DNA of 64,000 bases from RPQJ01 sp963823535 (GTDB lineage: Bacteria; Pseudomonadota; Gammaproteobacteria; Steroidobacterales; Steroidobacteraceae): contig CAWGLZ010000001.1 in the NCBI GenBank assembly GCA_963823535.1, positions 620,001 to 684,000 on the forward strand. The letters run 5' to 3'. Both the position numbers and the translations under genes were made by a program. The notes below the pieces were generated by a model, which was given only the letters and a program-made list of their open reading frames with translations, made no database searches and was not told the origin of the DNA. This document shows, piece by piece, positions 28,787 to 36,563 of this stretch. Position 1 is the stretch's first letter. Every line of letters begins with the position of its first letter.

Positions 28787-28815
28787 CGCCGGCCCCTTGG
28801 CCGGCGTCAGTTTTT
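28787..28815 (+). terminator. Hairpin terminator after tRNA-Val
   Basis: An 8-bp perfect stem (CGCCGGCC with GGCCGGCG, loop CCTT) is followed after four bases by a run of five T. It separates the tRNA-Val transcript from gltX, though the T run is slightly displaced from the stem. Confidence 0.6.
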
Positions 28816-28828
28816 CCACAGGCGCCCC

Positions 28829-30238
28829 ATGACCGTCCGCACCCGTTTTGCCCCGAGTCCCACCGGCATGCTGCACATCGGCGGCGTGCGCACGGCGCTG
28901 TTCTGCTGGCTCTACGCCCGCCGGCACGGCGGAACGTTCATCCTGCGAATCGAGGACACCGACCGGGAGCGGTCCACGCCCGAGGCGTTGCAGGCCATCC
29001 TCGACGGGATGAAGTGGCTCGGGCTGGATCACGACGAAGGACCGTTCTACCAGACGCAGCGCATGGACCGGTACCGGGAAGTCATCGAGCAGTTCCTGCG
29101 CGAGGGCAAGGCCTACCACTGCTACTGCTCCCGGGAGGAGCTCGACCAGATGCGGGCCGCGCAGATGGCGCGCAAGGAGAAGCCCCGGTACGACGGTCGC
29201 TGCCGCCAGCGCACCGTGCCCGTGCCCGGGGTGAGCCCCGTGGTGCGGTTCCGAAACCCGGATGAGGGGCAGGTGATCGTCAACGACGTCGTCCACGGCC
29301 CGATCACCTTCGACAGTGCCGAGCTCGACGACCTGATCATCGCCCGCTCGGACGGAACGCCCACCTACAATTTCTGCGTCGTCGTGGACGATTACGACAT
29401 GCGCATCACGCACGTGATTCGCGGCGACGACCACATCAACAACACGCCGCGCCAGATCAACATGCTGAAGGCGCTGGGCGTCGAGCCGCCGCTGTATGCG
29501 CACGTGCCGATGATCCTCGGGCCGGACGGCGCCAAGCTGTCGAAGCGCCACGGTGCGGTCAGTGTGCTGCAGTACCGCGATGACGGCTTCCTGCCCGAGG
29601 GCCTGCTGAATTACCTGGGCCGGCTGGGTTGGTCGCACGGTGATCAGGAGATCTTCACGCTCGAGGAAATGGTGCGGTTGTTCGACATCCATGACGTCAA
29701 CAAGTCGGCCTCGGCGCTGAACCCGGACAAGATGCTCTGGACCAACCAGCAGCACATCCTGCGCTCGACACCGGAACACCTTGCCGGGTACCTGCGGCCC
29801 CAGCTCGAGGCCCTGGGGCTCGCGGCGGACGACATGGCCAGGGTGACTGCGGTGGCGAAGGCCCAGAAGGAGCGGGCGAAGACCCTCCGGGAGATGGCCG
29901 AGAACAGCGTCTTCTTCTTCAAGGACGTGACGGAGTACGAGCCGAAGGCGGTCGCGAAGAATCTGACCGTGGAGACCGCCCCGATCCTGGCCGCGGCGCA
30001 TGCGAAGCTCGCGGCGCTGCCGGAGTGGCAGGCGCCCGCGATTCACACGGCGATCATGGCCGTGGCGGAGGAAAGGAGCGTCGGCCTGGGCAAGGTGGCG
30101 CAGCCGGTGCGAGTGGCCGTTTCGGGCGGCACGGTCTCGCCGCCCATCGACGTCACCCTTGAGATCCTCGGGCGGGACGAGACCCTGCGCCGGCTCGAGC
30201 GGGCGCAGGTCGTCGCGTCATCCGCATCCCCGGGCTGA
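28829..30238 (+). CDS. gltX: Glutamyl-tRNA synthetase
   Basis: A 469-residue class I aminoacyl-tRNA synthetase of normal bacterial length. The HIGH-type motif is in SPTGMLHIGGVRTALF, the glutamate-binding RIEDTDRERS follows, and the KMSKS-type loop is KLSKRHG. A CYC plus later C pattern near residues 95-130 (YHCYCSREEL, YDGRC) resembles the zinc site of proteobacterial GluRS. It charges tRNA-Glu, whose gene lies 6 kb downstream at 36485. Its stop is only 20 nt from the end of the convergent Ig-repeat gene. Confidence 0.96.
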   Translation: MTVRTRFAPSPTGMLHIGGVRTALFCWLYARRHGGTFILRIEDTDRERSTPEALQAILDGMKWLGLDHDEGPFYQTQRMDRYREVIEQFLREGKAYHCYCSREELDQMRAAQMARKEKPRYDGRCRQRTVPVPGVSPVVRFRNPDEGQVIVNDVVHGPITFDSAELDDLIIARSDGTPTYNFCVVVDDYDMRITHVIRGDDHINNTPRQINMLKALGVEPPLYAHVPMILGPDGAKLSKRHGAVSVLQYRDDGFLPEGLLNYLGRLGWSHGDQEIFTLEEMVRLFDIHDVNKSASALNPDKMLWTNQQHILRSTPEHLAGYLRPQLEALGLAADDMARVTAVAKAQKERAKTLREMAENSVFFFKDVTEYEPKAVAKNLTVETAPILAAAHAKLAALPEWQAPAIHTAIMAVAEERSVGLGKVAQPVRVAVSGGTVSPPIDVTLEILGRDETLRRLERAQVVASSASPG

Positions 30239-30258
30239 CCTGGACGCGCCGGTCGGCT

Positions 30259-32337
30259 TCAGCGGATCGTCTTGCTCGCGATGTTCGAGAAGCTGCTTTC
30301 CACGTTGGACGTGTTGTAAGCCTTCAGTGCGAAGTACCAGGTCGCGGGCGACAGGTTCTCGACCACCGCACTCGTGACGCCTGCGTTGGCAATTTCCAGG
30401 ACCGACGTCAGGTTCGCGGAATTTGTGCCGTAGTAGACGCGGTAGCCCCTGAGGTTCGTGAGTGGCGAGCCATCCTCATTGAGGGTGGGCGGACTCCATC
30501 TCAGCGTTGCGGAGCCCGTCTGGACATCGGCCACTGTAATTGAGAACGCAGGCAGCGAGGCGCTCGCGGCTCCGTCCGAGGCCGTGATGACGATTCCGGA
30601 GTACGTGCCGATTTGGCTGCTGGTGGGTGTGCCGGAGAGACGCCCGTTCCCAGGATCGAAGTTCGCCCACACGGGACGATTGGCGATCGAGAAAGTGAGT
30701 GTCTGCCCGCTGTCGGGATCCGAGGCTGTGGGCGTAAAGCTGTAGGCCTGTCCGGTCGTCACAGACGTTCCCGGCGTGCCGCTGATCACGGGCGGTCGGT
30801 TGGCCGCGGTGACCTCAATGGTGAAGGCTGGGAGAGCGTCGCTGGCCGTGCCGTCGGACACGCTGATGACGATGCCCGAGTAGGTGCCGCTCTGCGTACT
30901 GGTGGGCGTCCCAGAAAGTCGTCCGGTCGAACTGCTGAACGCCGCCCACGACGGTCTGTTGACGATAGAGAACGTCAGCGTCTGCCCGGTATCGGGATCG
31001 GAGGCGACGGGCGTGAAATTGTATGCCTGCCCCGCGGTGACCGACGTGGCCGGCGTGCCGCTGATCACGGGAGCCCGGTTTGGACTTTCGACCGTAATGC
31101 TGAACGGTGCCAGCGTTGTGCGGGCGGCCCCGTCAGTGACCGTGATGGACACGTTCGAATAGGCACCGATGTGCGCGGTGGTGGGCGTGCCTGAGAGTCG
31201 CCCGGTCGCGCTGCTGAACGTGGCCCAGGATGGGCGATTTGCGATGGAGAATGCGAGCGTCTGGCCATCCGCGTCCGTGGCGCTCGGTCGGAAGTCGTAG
31301 GGCTGACCGGCCGTGACGCGTGTCGGCGGGACGCCGCCAATCTGGGGCGGTGAGTTGGCCGCGAGTACGGTGATGCCGAAGGCGGGCAGCGAAGCGCTCG
31401 CCTGACCATCGGAGACTGAGATTACGATGTTGGTCGTCTGACCGACCTGCGTGACTGTCGGCGTTCCGCCGAGTTCGCCTGTCGCGGCGTTGAAGGTCGC
31501 CCACGCGGGGGCGCCGGCGATCGAGAACGTCAGGCTCTGGCCGTCGGGGTCGCTCGCGGTCGGGCGGAAGACATATGTCTGCCCGACCGTTACAGCTTCG
31601 GCGGGGGTGCCCGAGATCGTTGGCGGTCGATTGCCGGTTCCGGGTGCGGTGCCCGCGGTGACCGAGATGTCGAAGGCCGGCAGGGAAGTCTGATCGACGC
31701 CGTCGGAAACAGAGATCGCAACACCGGCGAACACGCCGACGTGGCTCGCCGCCGGCGTGCCAGCCAGGCGCCCGGTTACCGTGTCGAACTGTGCCCATTC
31801 CGGCAGGTTTCCGATGCTGAACGTGAGGACCTGGCCGTCCGGGTCGCTGACGAGTGGGACGAATTCGTAGCTGTTGCCGGCGACGACGTTCGTCGCGGGA
31901 CTGCCGACAATTGTTGGTGGCGTGTTCTCTGGCGCAGGCGCTTCGCCTTCCACCGTGAGCTTGAAGGCCGGCAGGGACACCGTATGCATGCCATCGGTGA
32001 CGCTGATCTGGATGTCACTGTAGGTGGGCTGTGCGGCAGGCGTGGGGGTTCCGCGCAGCCGGCCGGAGATCGGGCTGAAGGTGGCCCATTCGGGGCGATT
32101 GTCGATGCTGAAGGTCAGCGTGTCGCCGTCGGCATCATCGACCATCGGCTCGAACAGGTATTCCTGCCCGACCTTCGCGACACTGGGTGGCGCCCCTGCG
32201 ATGGCAGGTGGAGAGTTGACGGAACTATCGTCTGCGGCACTCCCCGACGGTCGTCCCGATCCGTCGGTGCCGCAGGCGACCAGGCCACAGCAGGTCGCGA
32301 GGATCGACACTCGTCGCCATGTGATGAAAAGCTTCAT
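30259..32337 (-). CDS. Exported Ig-repeat/FN3 surface lipoprotein, c-di-GMP riboswitch-controlled
   Basis: A 692-residue protein with a lipoprotein signal peptide (GLVAC, lipidated Cys22). Six tandem putative-Ig (He_PIG/cadherin-like) repeats begin near residues 42, 139, 237, 329, 421 and 513. Each has the pattern PP-x-I-x-G-x-P, DxDGxTLTFSI, W-A-x-F, GRLxGTP, I-x-x-SDG and LPAF. A fibronectin type III domain (about 608-692) ends the protein. There is no PEP-CTERM or LPXTG-like tail. It is a paralogue of the gene at 32736 with the same layout. Such proteins are usually adhesins or matrix-binding proteins; the ligand is unknown. The leader carries a GEMM riboswitch about 107 nt before the ATG. 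Confidence 0.85.
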   Translation of the reverse strand: MKLFITWRRVSILATCCGLVACGTDGSGRPSGSAADDSSVNSPPAIAGAPPSVAKVGQEYLFEPMVDDADGDTLTFSIDNRPEWATFSPISGRLRGTPTPAAQPTYSDIQISVTDGMHTVSLPAFKLTVEGEAPAPENTPPTIVGSPATNVVAGNSYEFVPLVSDPDGQVLTFSIGNLPEWAQFDTVTGRLAGTPAASHVGVFAGVAISVSDGVDQTSLPAFDISVTAGTAPGTGNRPPTISGTPAEAVTVGQTYVFRPTASDPDGQSLTFSIAGAPAWATFNAATGELGGTPTVTQVGQTTNIVISVSDGQASASLPAFGITVLAANSPPQIGGVPPTRVTAGQPYDFRPSATDADGQTLAFSIANRPSWATFSSATGRLSGTPTTAHIGAYSNVSITVTDGAARTTLAPFSITVESPNRAPVISGTPATSVTAGQAYNFTPVASDPDTGQTLTFSIVNRPSWAAFSSSTGRLSGTPTSTQSGTYSGIVISVSDGTASDALPAFTIEVTAANRPPVISGTPGTSVTTGQAYSFTPTASDPDSGQTLTFSIANRPVWANFDPGNGRLSGTPTSSQIGTYSGIVITASDGAASASLPAFSITVADVQTGSATLRWSPPTLNEDGSPLTNLRGYRVYYGTNSANLTSVLEIANAGVTSAVVENLSPATWYFALKAYNTSNVESSFSNIASKTIR

Positions 32338-32442
32338 GCCCGAGATTGCCCTCTTGCAACCCCAGGTCGCGCGGATCGTAATGCTGGAAGAGAAGTTCCG
32401 GAGGCCAGCCTGCGCACGCGGATGCGTAGCGATTTCTGCCCG

Positions 32443-32530
32443 GTTCCGGCAACCCCGCTATCCTGGGCATAGATCCCACGGACCGGAGGCTTTGCGTCCC
32501 TGCCTTGCGGCAGGTTTGCCCTTGTCTAGA
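32443..32530 (-). ncRNA. c-di-GMP-I (GEMM) riboswitch, upstream copy for the 692-residue Ig protein
   Basis: On the minus strand the leader contains the conserved GEMM-I core: GGGCAAACC, a P2 hairpin closed by a GCAA tetraloop, GGGACGCAAAGCCTCCGG, and the P3 3' side AGCGGGGTTGCCGG. These match the known class in order and spacing. It lies in the 398-nt gap between the two Ig genes and about 107 nt upstream of the start codon, so there is room for a separate expression platform; none was recognised with confidence. Confidence 0.9.
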
Positions 32531-32583
32531 ACCCGATGCGATGGATTATGGCCACGCCTCCTGTCGATGCAAGCCAGGGAACC

Positions 32584-32599
32584 GTCTCCATTTGGAGAC
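32584..32599. repeat. Perfect 16-bp palindrome between the Ig genes
   Basis: GTCTCCA and TGGAGAC are separated by TT. It lies upstream of the riboswitch at 32443-32530 and downstream of the 682-residue Ig gene. No T run follows on either side, so it is more like an operator than a terminator. A TGTGA half-site begins right next to it at 32600. Confidence 0.45.
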
Positions 32600-32735
32600 T
32601 GTGACGTGATCGAGAATGTGGTCGCGCGGCCTGAATCTGCAGGCGGCGCGGGCACTTGTGCTCGAATTCTCGAAATGACCGTCGTGAGTTCGTCATCTGC
32701 CGGCCTGGAACTGTTTGCCTGAGCGACGCGGTGAT

Positions 32736-34784
32736 TCACAGGATGGTCTTGCTCGCCTCGTTCGACAGATCGCTTTCGACGCCGGCCCGCGTGTACGCCT
32801 TGACCGAGAAGTACCAGGTCGCGGGCACCAGATTCTCGATCACGGCCGAAGTGACGCCTGGACTCGGGATGTCGATGATTTCGGTGTACTGGCGCGAAGC
32901 CTGGCCGTATACGATCCGAAATCCCGCAAGATCGACCAGCGGGGTGCCATCCGCGTTCGTCGTCGGTGGGTTCCACGACAAGGTCGCCGAGCCATTTGTG
33001 CTCTGCGTGACGGCAATCGAGAAGGCACCGAGGCTCACGCTGGCGGTCCCGTCGCTGACGGTAATGCCGATGCTGCTGTAAGTTCCGACATCGCCGGCGC
33101 CCGGCGTTCCCGAAAGACGCCCGGTCGAGCTGTTGAAGGTCGCCCACGCGGGTCGGTTCGTGATCGAGTAGGTCAGCGTGTCTCCATCGGGGTCGGCGGC
33201 GTTCGGCTGGAAACTGTATGGCTGGCCGACCATCGCTGACGATACGGCAGTGCCCGAAATCGTCGGGGGCCGGTTCGCGCCCTGCACGGTGATGGAGAAC
33301 GGTGCAAGCGACGCGCTTGCCGACCCATCCGAGACAGAGATCGTGATCCCGCCGTACGTCGCGGCCTGCGCAGTGCTCGGGGTGCCGGCGAGGCGGCCGG
33401 TCGAAGTGCTGAAGGTGGCCCAGGCTGGCTTGTTGGCGATCGAGAAAGTCAGCCCGTCGCCATCCGGGTCTGACGCGCTCGGCTGGAACGCATATGCCTG
33501 GCCGGCGGTCACCGACGTCGCGGGTGTTCCACTGATGGCAGGCGGTCGGTTGGCAGCATCGACGGCGATCGAGAACGACGGGAGCGAGGCGCTGGCTACG
33601 CCATCCGAGACGGATATGACGATGCCGCTGAAGGTGATGCCCGCATAGCTGCTACTCGGTGTACCGGCGAGTCGCCCGGTCGAGCTGCTAAAGCTCGCCC
33701 ACGATGGCATGTTCGCGATGGAGTAGGAGAGAGCGTCGCCGTCCGGATCGGATGCACTGGGCTGGAAGACATAAGCCTGTCCTGTGGTCACCGCGGCTGC
33801 CGGCGTGCCGCCGATGACGGGCGACTGGTTCGGGGCTCGCTCGACCGTTACCGAAAACGGCGACAAAGACGCGCTGGCGGATCCGTCCGACACCGAGATG
33901 GTAATGGAATCGTATGCGCCCGCCTGGCTGCTGCTCGGTGTGCCTGCGAGGCGACCGGTCGAGGTGCTGAAGCTGGCCCAGGCCGGCTTGCCTACGATGC
34001 TGTAGCTGAGCGTATCGCCGTCGGGGTCGGACGCGCTGGGCTGGAAAACGTACGGTTGTCCGGCGGTCACCGTACCCGCGGGTGACCCGCTGATGACCGG
34101 CGGCCGGTTCGGAGCAGTTTCCACCGTGAGGGAGAACGATGGCAGCGAACTCGAGCTGGTGCCGTCCGTGGCCTCGATGACAATGTTGGAGTAGGTGCCG
34201 ACATCGGATCCGGTCGGCATGCCGGACAGTCTGCCGGTCGACGTGTTGAAGCCCGCCCAGGCCGGCTTGTTGGAGATGCGGAACGAAATCGGGTCGCCGT
34301 CGGGATCCGTGGCCGAGGGTGAAAAGTCGTACACGTTCAGGACCTGGGCCGATTGCGGTGGCGTGCCCGCAATCTGGGGAGGCATGTTGTCCTTGCCCTT
34401 CACGCTGATCGAGAAGGCCGGCAACGAGACCCAGGTGTTGCCGCGTCCGCCATCCGAAACGGAGATCACGATATTCGAGTAGAAGCCAACGTCGGCGGAC
34501 GATGCCGTGCCGGACAAGGCGCCGGACGACGAATCGAAGGACGCCCATGCAGGCCGTCCCTGGATCTTGAAGCGCAGGATGTCCCCGTCCGCGTCGCCGG
34601 CGGTCGGACGGAACAGGTAAGGCATGCCAATCTCGGCGAGGCTTGGGGGAGTGCCCTCGATCCGGGGCAGGGCATTGTCGCCCCGGTCACGGGGGGCGGC
34701 GTGCACTGCGGCAAGGCAGCCGACGAGCAGTCCGGCGACGACCAGGGACTTTGAGAACGCGCGCGCGCGAAACGGCATGTGCAT
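32736..34784 (-). CDS. Exported Ig-repeat/FN3 surface protein, c-di-GMP riboswitch-controlled
   Basis: A 682-residue paralogue of the 30259-32337 protein. An N-terminal signal segment (SLVVAGLLVGCLAAVHA) could be cut by signal peptidase I after AHA-type residues, or be a lipobox (LVGC). Six Ig-like repeats with DxDGDxLxFxI, PAWAxF, GRLxGTP and SVSDG cores follow, then an FN3 domain ending with SNEASKTIL. The start at 34784 is chosen because GGGAG lies 9 nt upstream and the signal segment follows; extending the frame by 47 codons would translate through the riboswitch. The repeat-to-repeat similarity is high, so internal recombination could change repeat number. Confidence 0.85.
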   Translation of the reverse strand: MHMPFRARAFSKSLVVAGLLVGCLAAVHAAPRDRGDNALPRIEGTPPSLAEIGMPYLFRPTAGDADGDILRFKIQGRPAWASFDSSSGALSGTASSADVGFYSNIVISVSDGGRGNTWVSLPAFSISVKGKDNMPPQIAGTPPQSAQVLNVYDFSPSATDPDGDPISFRISNKPAWAGFNTSTGRLSGMPTGSDVGTYSNIVIEATDGTSSSSLPSFSLTVETAPNRPPVISGSPAGTVTAGQPYVFQPSASDPDGDTLSYSIVGKPAWASFSTSTGRLAGTPSSSQAGAYDSITISVSDGSASASLSPFSVTVERAPNQSPVIGGTPAAAVTTGQAYVFQPSASDPDGDALSYSIANMPSWASFSSSTGRLAGTPSSSYAGITFSGIVISVSDGVASASLPSFSIAVDAANRPPAISGTPATSVTAGQAYAFQPSASDPDGDGLTFSIANKPAWATFSTSTGRLAGTPSTAQAATYGGITISVSDGSASASLAPFSITVQGANRPPTISGTAVSSAMVGQPYSFQPNAADPDGDTLTYSITNRPAWATFNSSTGRLSGTPGAGDVGTYSSIGITVSDGTASVSLGAFSIAVTQSTNGSATLSWNPPTTNADGTPLVDLAGFRIVYGQASRQYTEIIDIPSPGVTSAVIENLVPATWYFSVKAYTRAGVESDLSNEASKTIL

Positions 34785-34796
34785 GACGAGGCACTC

Positions 34797-34877
34797 TCCC
34801 GGTAACCCCGCTATCCGTCGACGGACCGGAGGCTTTGCGTCCCCGCCTTGCGACGGGTTTGCCCTTGTTGAACGTGT
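34797..34877 (-). ncRNA. c-di-GMP-I (GEMM) riboswitch directly abutting the ribosome site
   Basis: On the minus strand: AAGGGCAAACCCGTCGCAAGG, then GGGGACGCAAAGCCTCCGG and finally AGCGGGGTTACCG, the full GEMM-I consensus with a GCAA tetraloop. The 3' end of the aptamer runs straight into GGGAGAG, the probable Shine-Dalgarno sequence, 9 nt before the ATG of the Ig gene. Control of translation by P1 pairing is therefore likely. This aptamer is nearly identical in its core to the one at 32443-32530. Confidence 0.92.
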
Positions 34878-34897
34878 AGGCCAGATAACCGGACGGA

Positions 34898-34925
34898 AGT
34901 ATCCGGCTCCATGCCGCCCCCGCAA
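34898..34925 (-). promoter_or_regulatory. Candidate promoter of the 682-residue Ig gene
   Basis: A weak TTGCGG -35 (34925-34920) and a GATACT -10 (34903-34898) are 16 nt apart. The inferred start near 34891 is about 14 nt before the riboswitch and puts the CRP-type site centre close to -70, a usual class I position. Confidence 0.35.
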
Positions 34926-34953
34926 ATAGCGGCGACATGAAATGGAGTGGAAC

Positions 34954-34969
34954 TGTGACGGAACTCACA
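34954..34969. promoter_or_regulatory. CRP/Clp-family operator (TGTGA-N6-TCACA)
   Basis: A perfect TGTGACGGAACTCACA palindrome, the CRP/Vfr/Clp consensus. It lies upstream of the riboswitch of the Ig gene and just past the 3' end of the sortase-substrate gene, so the Ig gene is the probable target. Confidence 0.65.
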
Positions 34970-34992
34970 TTCCGAGGTCGCGTCCTGCTCGA

Positions 34993-35619
34993 TCAGTGAC
35001 GCGTTCGGCGCCGGTGAGCCAGCCCGCCCGCCACGGTCAGCAGCACGACGCCAAGGATTCCTGCGAACGCGAAGGGGGTGGCCGTCGTCGGCAGGACGTC
35101 CACGATCGGATACCACGGTCTCCGTCGAGGACAGCACGTGTAATTGGCAATCCGGGCATCCCGCGCGGCCTTGCTCGCCGCGGATTCAATCGCTACCGGC
35201 ACTGTGCTTCCGTCGGCCGTGGACGCGTCGCGCAGGACCTCGCCGACGCGTCGCTCTGGCACGTACATGCGCACCGGCTGGCCTGCGGCGACTCCGGGCG
35301 GTGGCGACATCCCGGTCGTCGCGGCGGCGCTCCCATCGAGCGGACGTGGGCTGAGTGCAAGGTCGTAATTCGCACCATTGAGACGCAGCAGGAGCAGTTG
35401 ATCCTCGATGCGCCGCACTTCTCCAATCAGCGAAACGAAGCGGTCTCCACCGAAGGAAAGGACGTGCTCGCACGCGAGAGCGATCTCCGGGTGCCGGGCC
35501 AAGAGTGCGACCTGTGAATGCAGACTGTCGCAGTCATTCGTGCTTGGGCTGAGCCCAGAAGCGGGAGATCCCACCGCCATTGAAAGCCCCAGCAGCATCA
35601 TGCGCATCGATTTTCTCAT
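34993..35619 (-). CDS. Exported protein with C-terminal LPTTA sortase sorting signal
   Basis: A 208-residue protein of no recognised family. The N-terminus (MRKSMRMMLLGLSMAVGSPAS) is a signal peptide. The C-terminus has LPTTA at residues 176-180, a hydrophobic stretch (about 183-200) and a basic tail HRRRTRH, the tripartite sorting signal of sortase substrates. LPTTA resembles the LPNTA preference of class D sortases. It follows the sortase gene with an ATGA-type junction: GGAG in the sortase stop region is 5 nt before this ATG. A GTG at 35625 is an alternative start. The ectodomain holds a charged core and two Cys residues (C161-C162 near TCCP) of unknown purpose. Confidence 0.75.
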   Translation of the reverse strand: MRKSMRMMLLGLSMAVGSPASGLSPSTNDCDSLHSQVALLARHPEIALACEHVLSFGGDRFVSLIGEVRRIEDQLLLLRLNGANYDLALSPRPLDGSAAATTGMSPPPGVAAGQPVRMYVPERRVGEVLRDASTADGSTVPVAIESAASKAARDARIANYTCCPRRRPWYPIVDVLPTTATPFAFAGILGVVLLTVAGGLAHRRRTRH

Positions 35620-35621
35620 GT

Positions 35622-36260
35622 TCACTCCTGGCGCAGCTCCGCGCGCACGACGAAGCGCTGTGGGGCCCGCCCGTAGTGGTAGAACGGGTAGCAGGTTACC
35701 AACGTCAGTTCCGGCAGCGATCCCGGCCAGAGAACCGTCGTGTCCAATGGGTCGGTGATCCGTATCTCCTCGACGATGTAGCGATATGTGGCAGTCCGTG
35801 TTTCCACGACGATGTCGTCGCCGATGCGAATTTCCTTGAGCTTTCTGAAGAACCCGTCGCGATGTGAAGACACGGCGACATTGCCCGGTTCGCCGAAGCC
35901 AGGCGAACCCGGAAGGCGTCCCGCGCCGCGCGTCATGTTGATCTCAGTCGCACCTGGGAAAACCGGGACCTCGAGGGGCAGCGACCGGATCCGGATGATG
36001 GCCTCGGCCGGGGGCAGCAGCGACGCCCTAAGCGCCTCGTATTGGCGAATTCGTGAGGGGGCCCACAGTGATTGGTCGGGTATCCCATACCGCAGATCCC
36101 GACCGCGGGACTCATGGAACGCTGTCTGTGCCGATTCCTGCGCGTATCTTGCCCAGAGCGGCGCAGTCAGGTGAACGAGCAACAGCACAATGCCCGCTGC
36201 CCAGCAGAGTTGCTCGAGCGTCCGCACTGTGTGAAGTCCAGCTGCACGGATCGTCTGCAT
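35622..36260 (-). CDS. Class D-like sortase (Gram-negative)
   Basis: A 212-residue membrane-anchored transpeptidase. One N-terminal membrane segment lies at about residues 20-38. The catalytic triad is visible: His133 in SSHRDGFF, Cys190 in TLVTCYPF, and Arg202 in APQRFVV. The order and the CYPF context match class D/GN sortases. It would cleave LPxT-A signals and join the substrate to an envelope amine. The ATG at 36260 is favoured by GGAAGG upstream; a GTG at 36281 is possible. Its only visible substrate is the adjacent gene. Sortases are uncommon in Gram-negative bacteria. Confidence 0.87.
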   Translation of the reverse strand: MQTIRAAGLHTVRTLEQLCWAAGIVLLLVHLTAPLWARYAQESAQTAFHESRGRDLRYGIPDQSLWAPSRIRQYEALRASLLPPAEAIIRIRSLPLEVPVFPGATEINMTRGAGRLPGSPGFGEPGNVAVSSHRDGFFRKLKEIRIGDDIVVETRTATYRYIVEEIRITDPLDTTVLWPGSLPELTLVTCYPFYHYGRAPQRFVVRAELRQE

Positions 36261-36328
36261 GTTCTTGCCTTCCCGTTCCACGCTACGCCACTACGCAATG
36301 GCCGACAGTCCGTATTCGCCGCCTTTCA

Positions 36329-36357
36329 TTGACACTTGACGACGGGTCCTACAGAAT
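36329..36357 (+). promoter_or_regulatory. Sigma-70 promoter of the tRNA-Ala/tRNA-Glu unit
   Basis: A consensus TTGACA (36329-36334) and a CAGAAT -10 (36352-36357) are separated by 17 nt. Transcription would begin near 36364, eight bases before tRNA-Ala. Confidence 0.75.
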
Positions 36358-36371
36358 GCGCGCCCTTCCGT

Positions 36372-36447
36372 GGGGCCATAGCTCAGCTGGGAGAGCGCCT
36401 GCATGGCATGCAGGAGGTCGACGGTTCGATCCCGTCTGGCTCCACCA
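36372..36447 (+). tRNA. tRNA-Ala (anticodon GGC)
   Basis: A complete 76-nt cloverleaf. The acceptor stem is GGGGCCA with TGGCTCC (one G-T pair), the D arm GCTCAGCTGGGAGAGC, the anticodon stem CCTGC/GCAGG encloses ATGGCAT with anticodon GGC, and CCA is encoded. It is 37 nt upstream of tRNA-Glu, probably one transcript. Confidence 0.95.
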
Positions 36448-36484
36448 AGTTTCCAGGTGCTGCCTCGCACCGTGTGGTTTTCGC

Positions 36485-36560
36485 GTCCCCATCGTCTAGA
36501 GGCCTAGGACACAACCCTTTCACGGTTGCGACCGGGGTTCGAATCCCCGTGGGGACGCCA
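36485..36560 (+). tRNA. tRNA-Glu (anticodon TTC)
   Basis: A complete 76-nt cloverleaf. The acceptor GTCCCCA pairs with TGGGGAC, the anticodon loop CTTTCAC has anticodon TTC, the T arm has GGTTCGAATCC, and GCCA ends the gene. It is the substrate of GltX, whose gene lies about 6 kb upstream. Confidence 0.95.
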
Positions 36561-36563
36561 CTT

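Noticed and set aside
34785..34925. N-terminal extension of the 682-residue Ig protein by 47 codons
   Set aside because: The extension is the riboswitch aptamer and ribosome site read as protein; the ATG at 34784 is followed at once by a signal peptide.
35257..35272. TGGCACGTACATGCGC as a sigma-54 promoter
   Set aside because: The -12 element is not TTGC, and it lies inside the coding region of the sortase substrate on the opposite strand.
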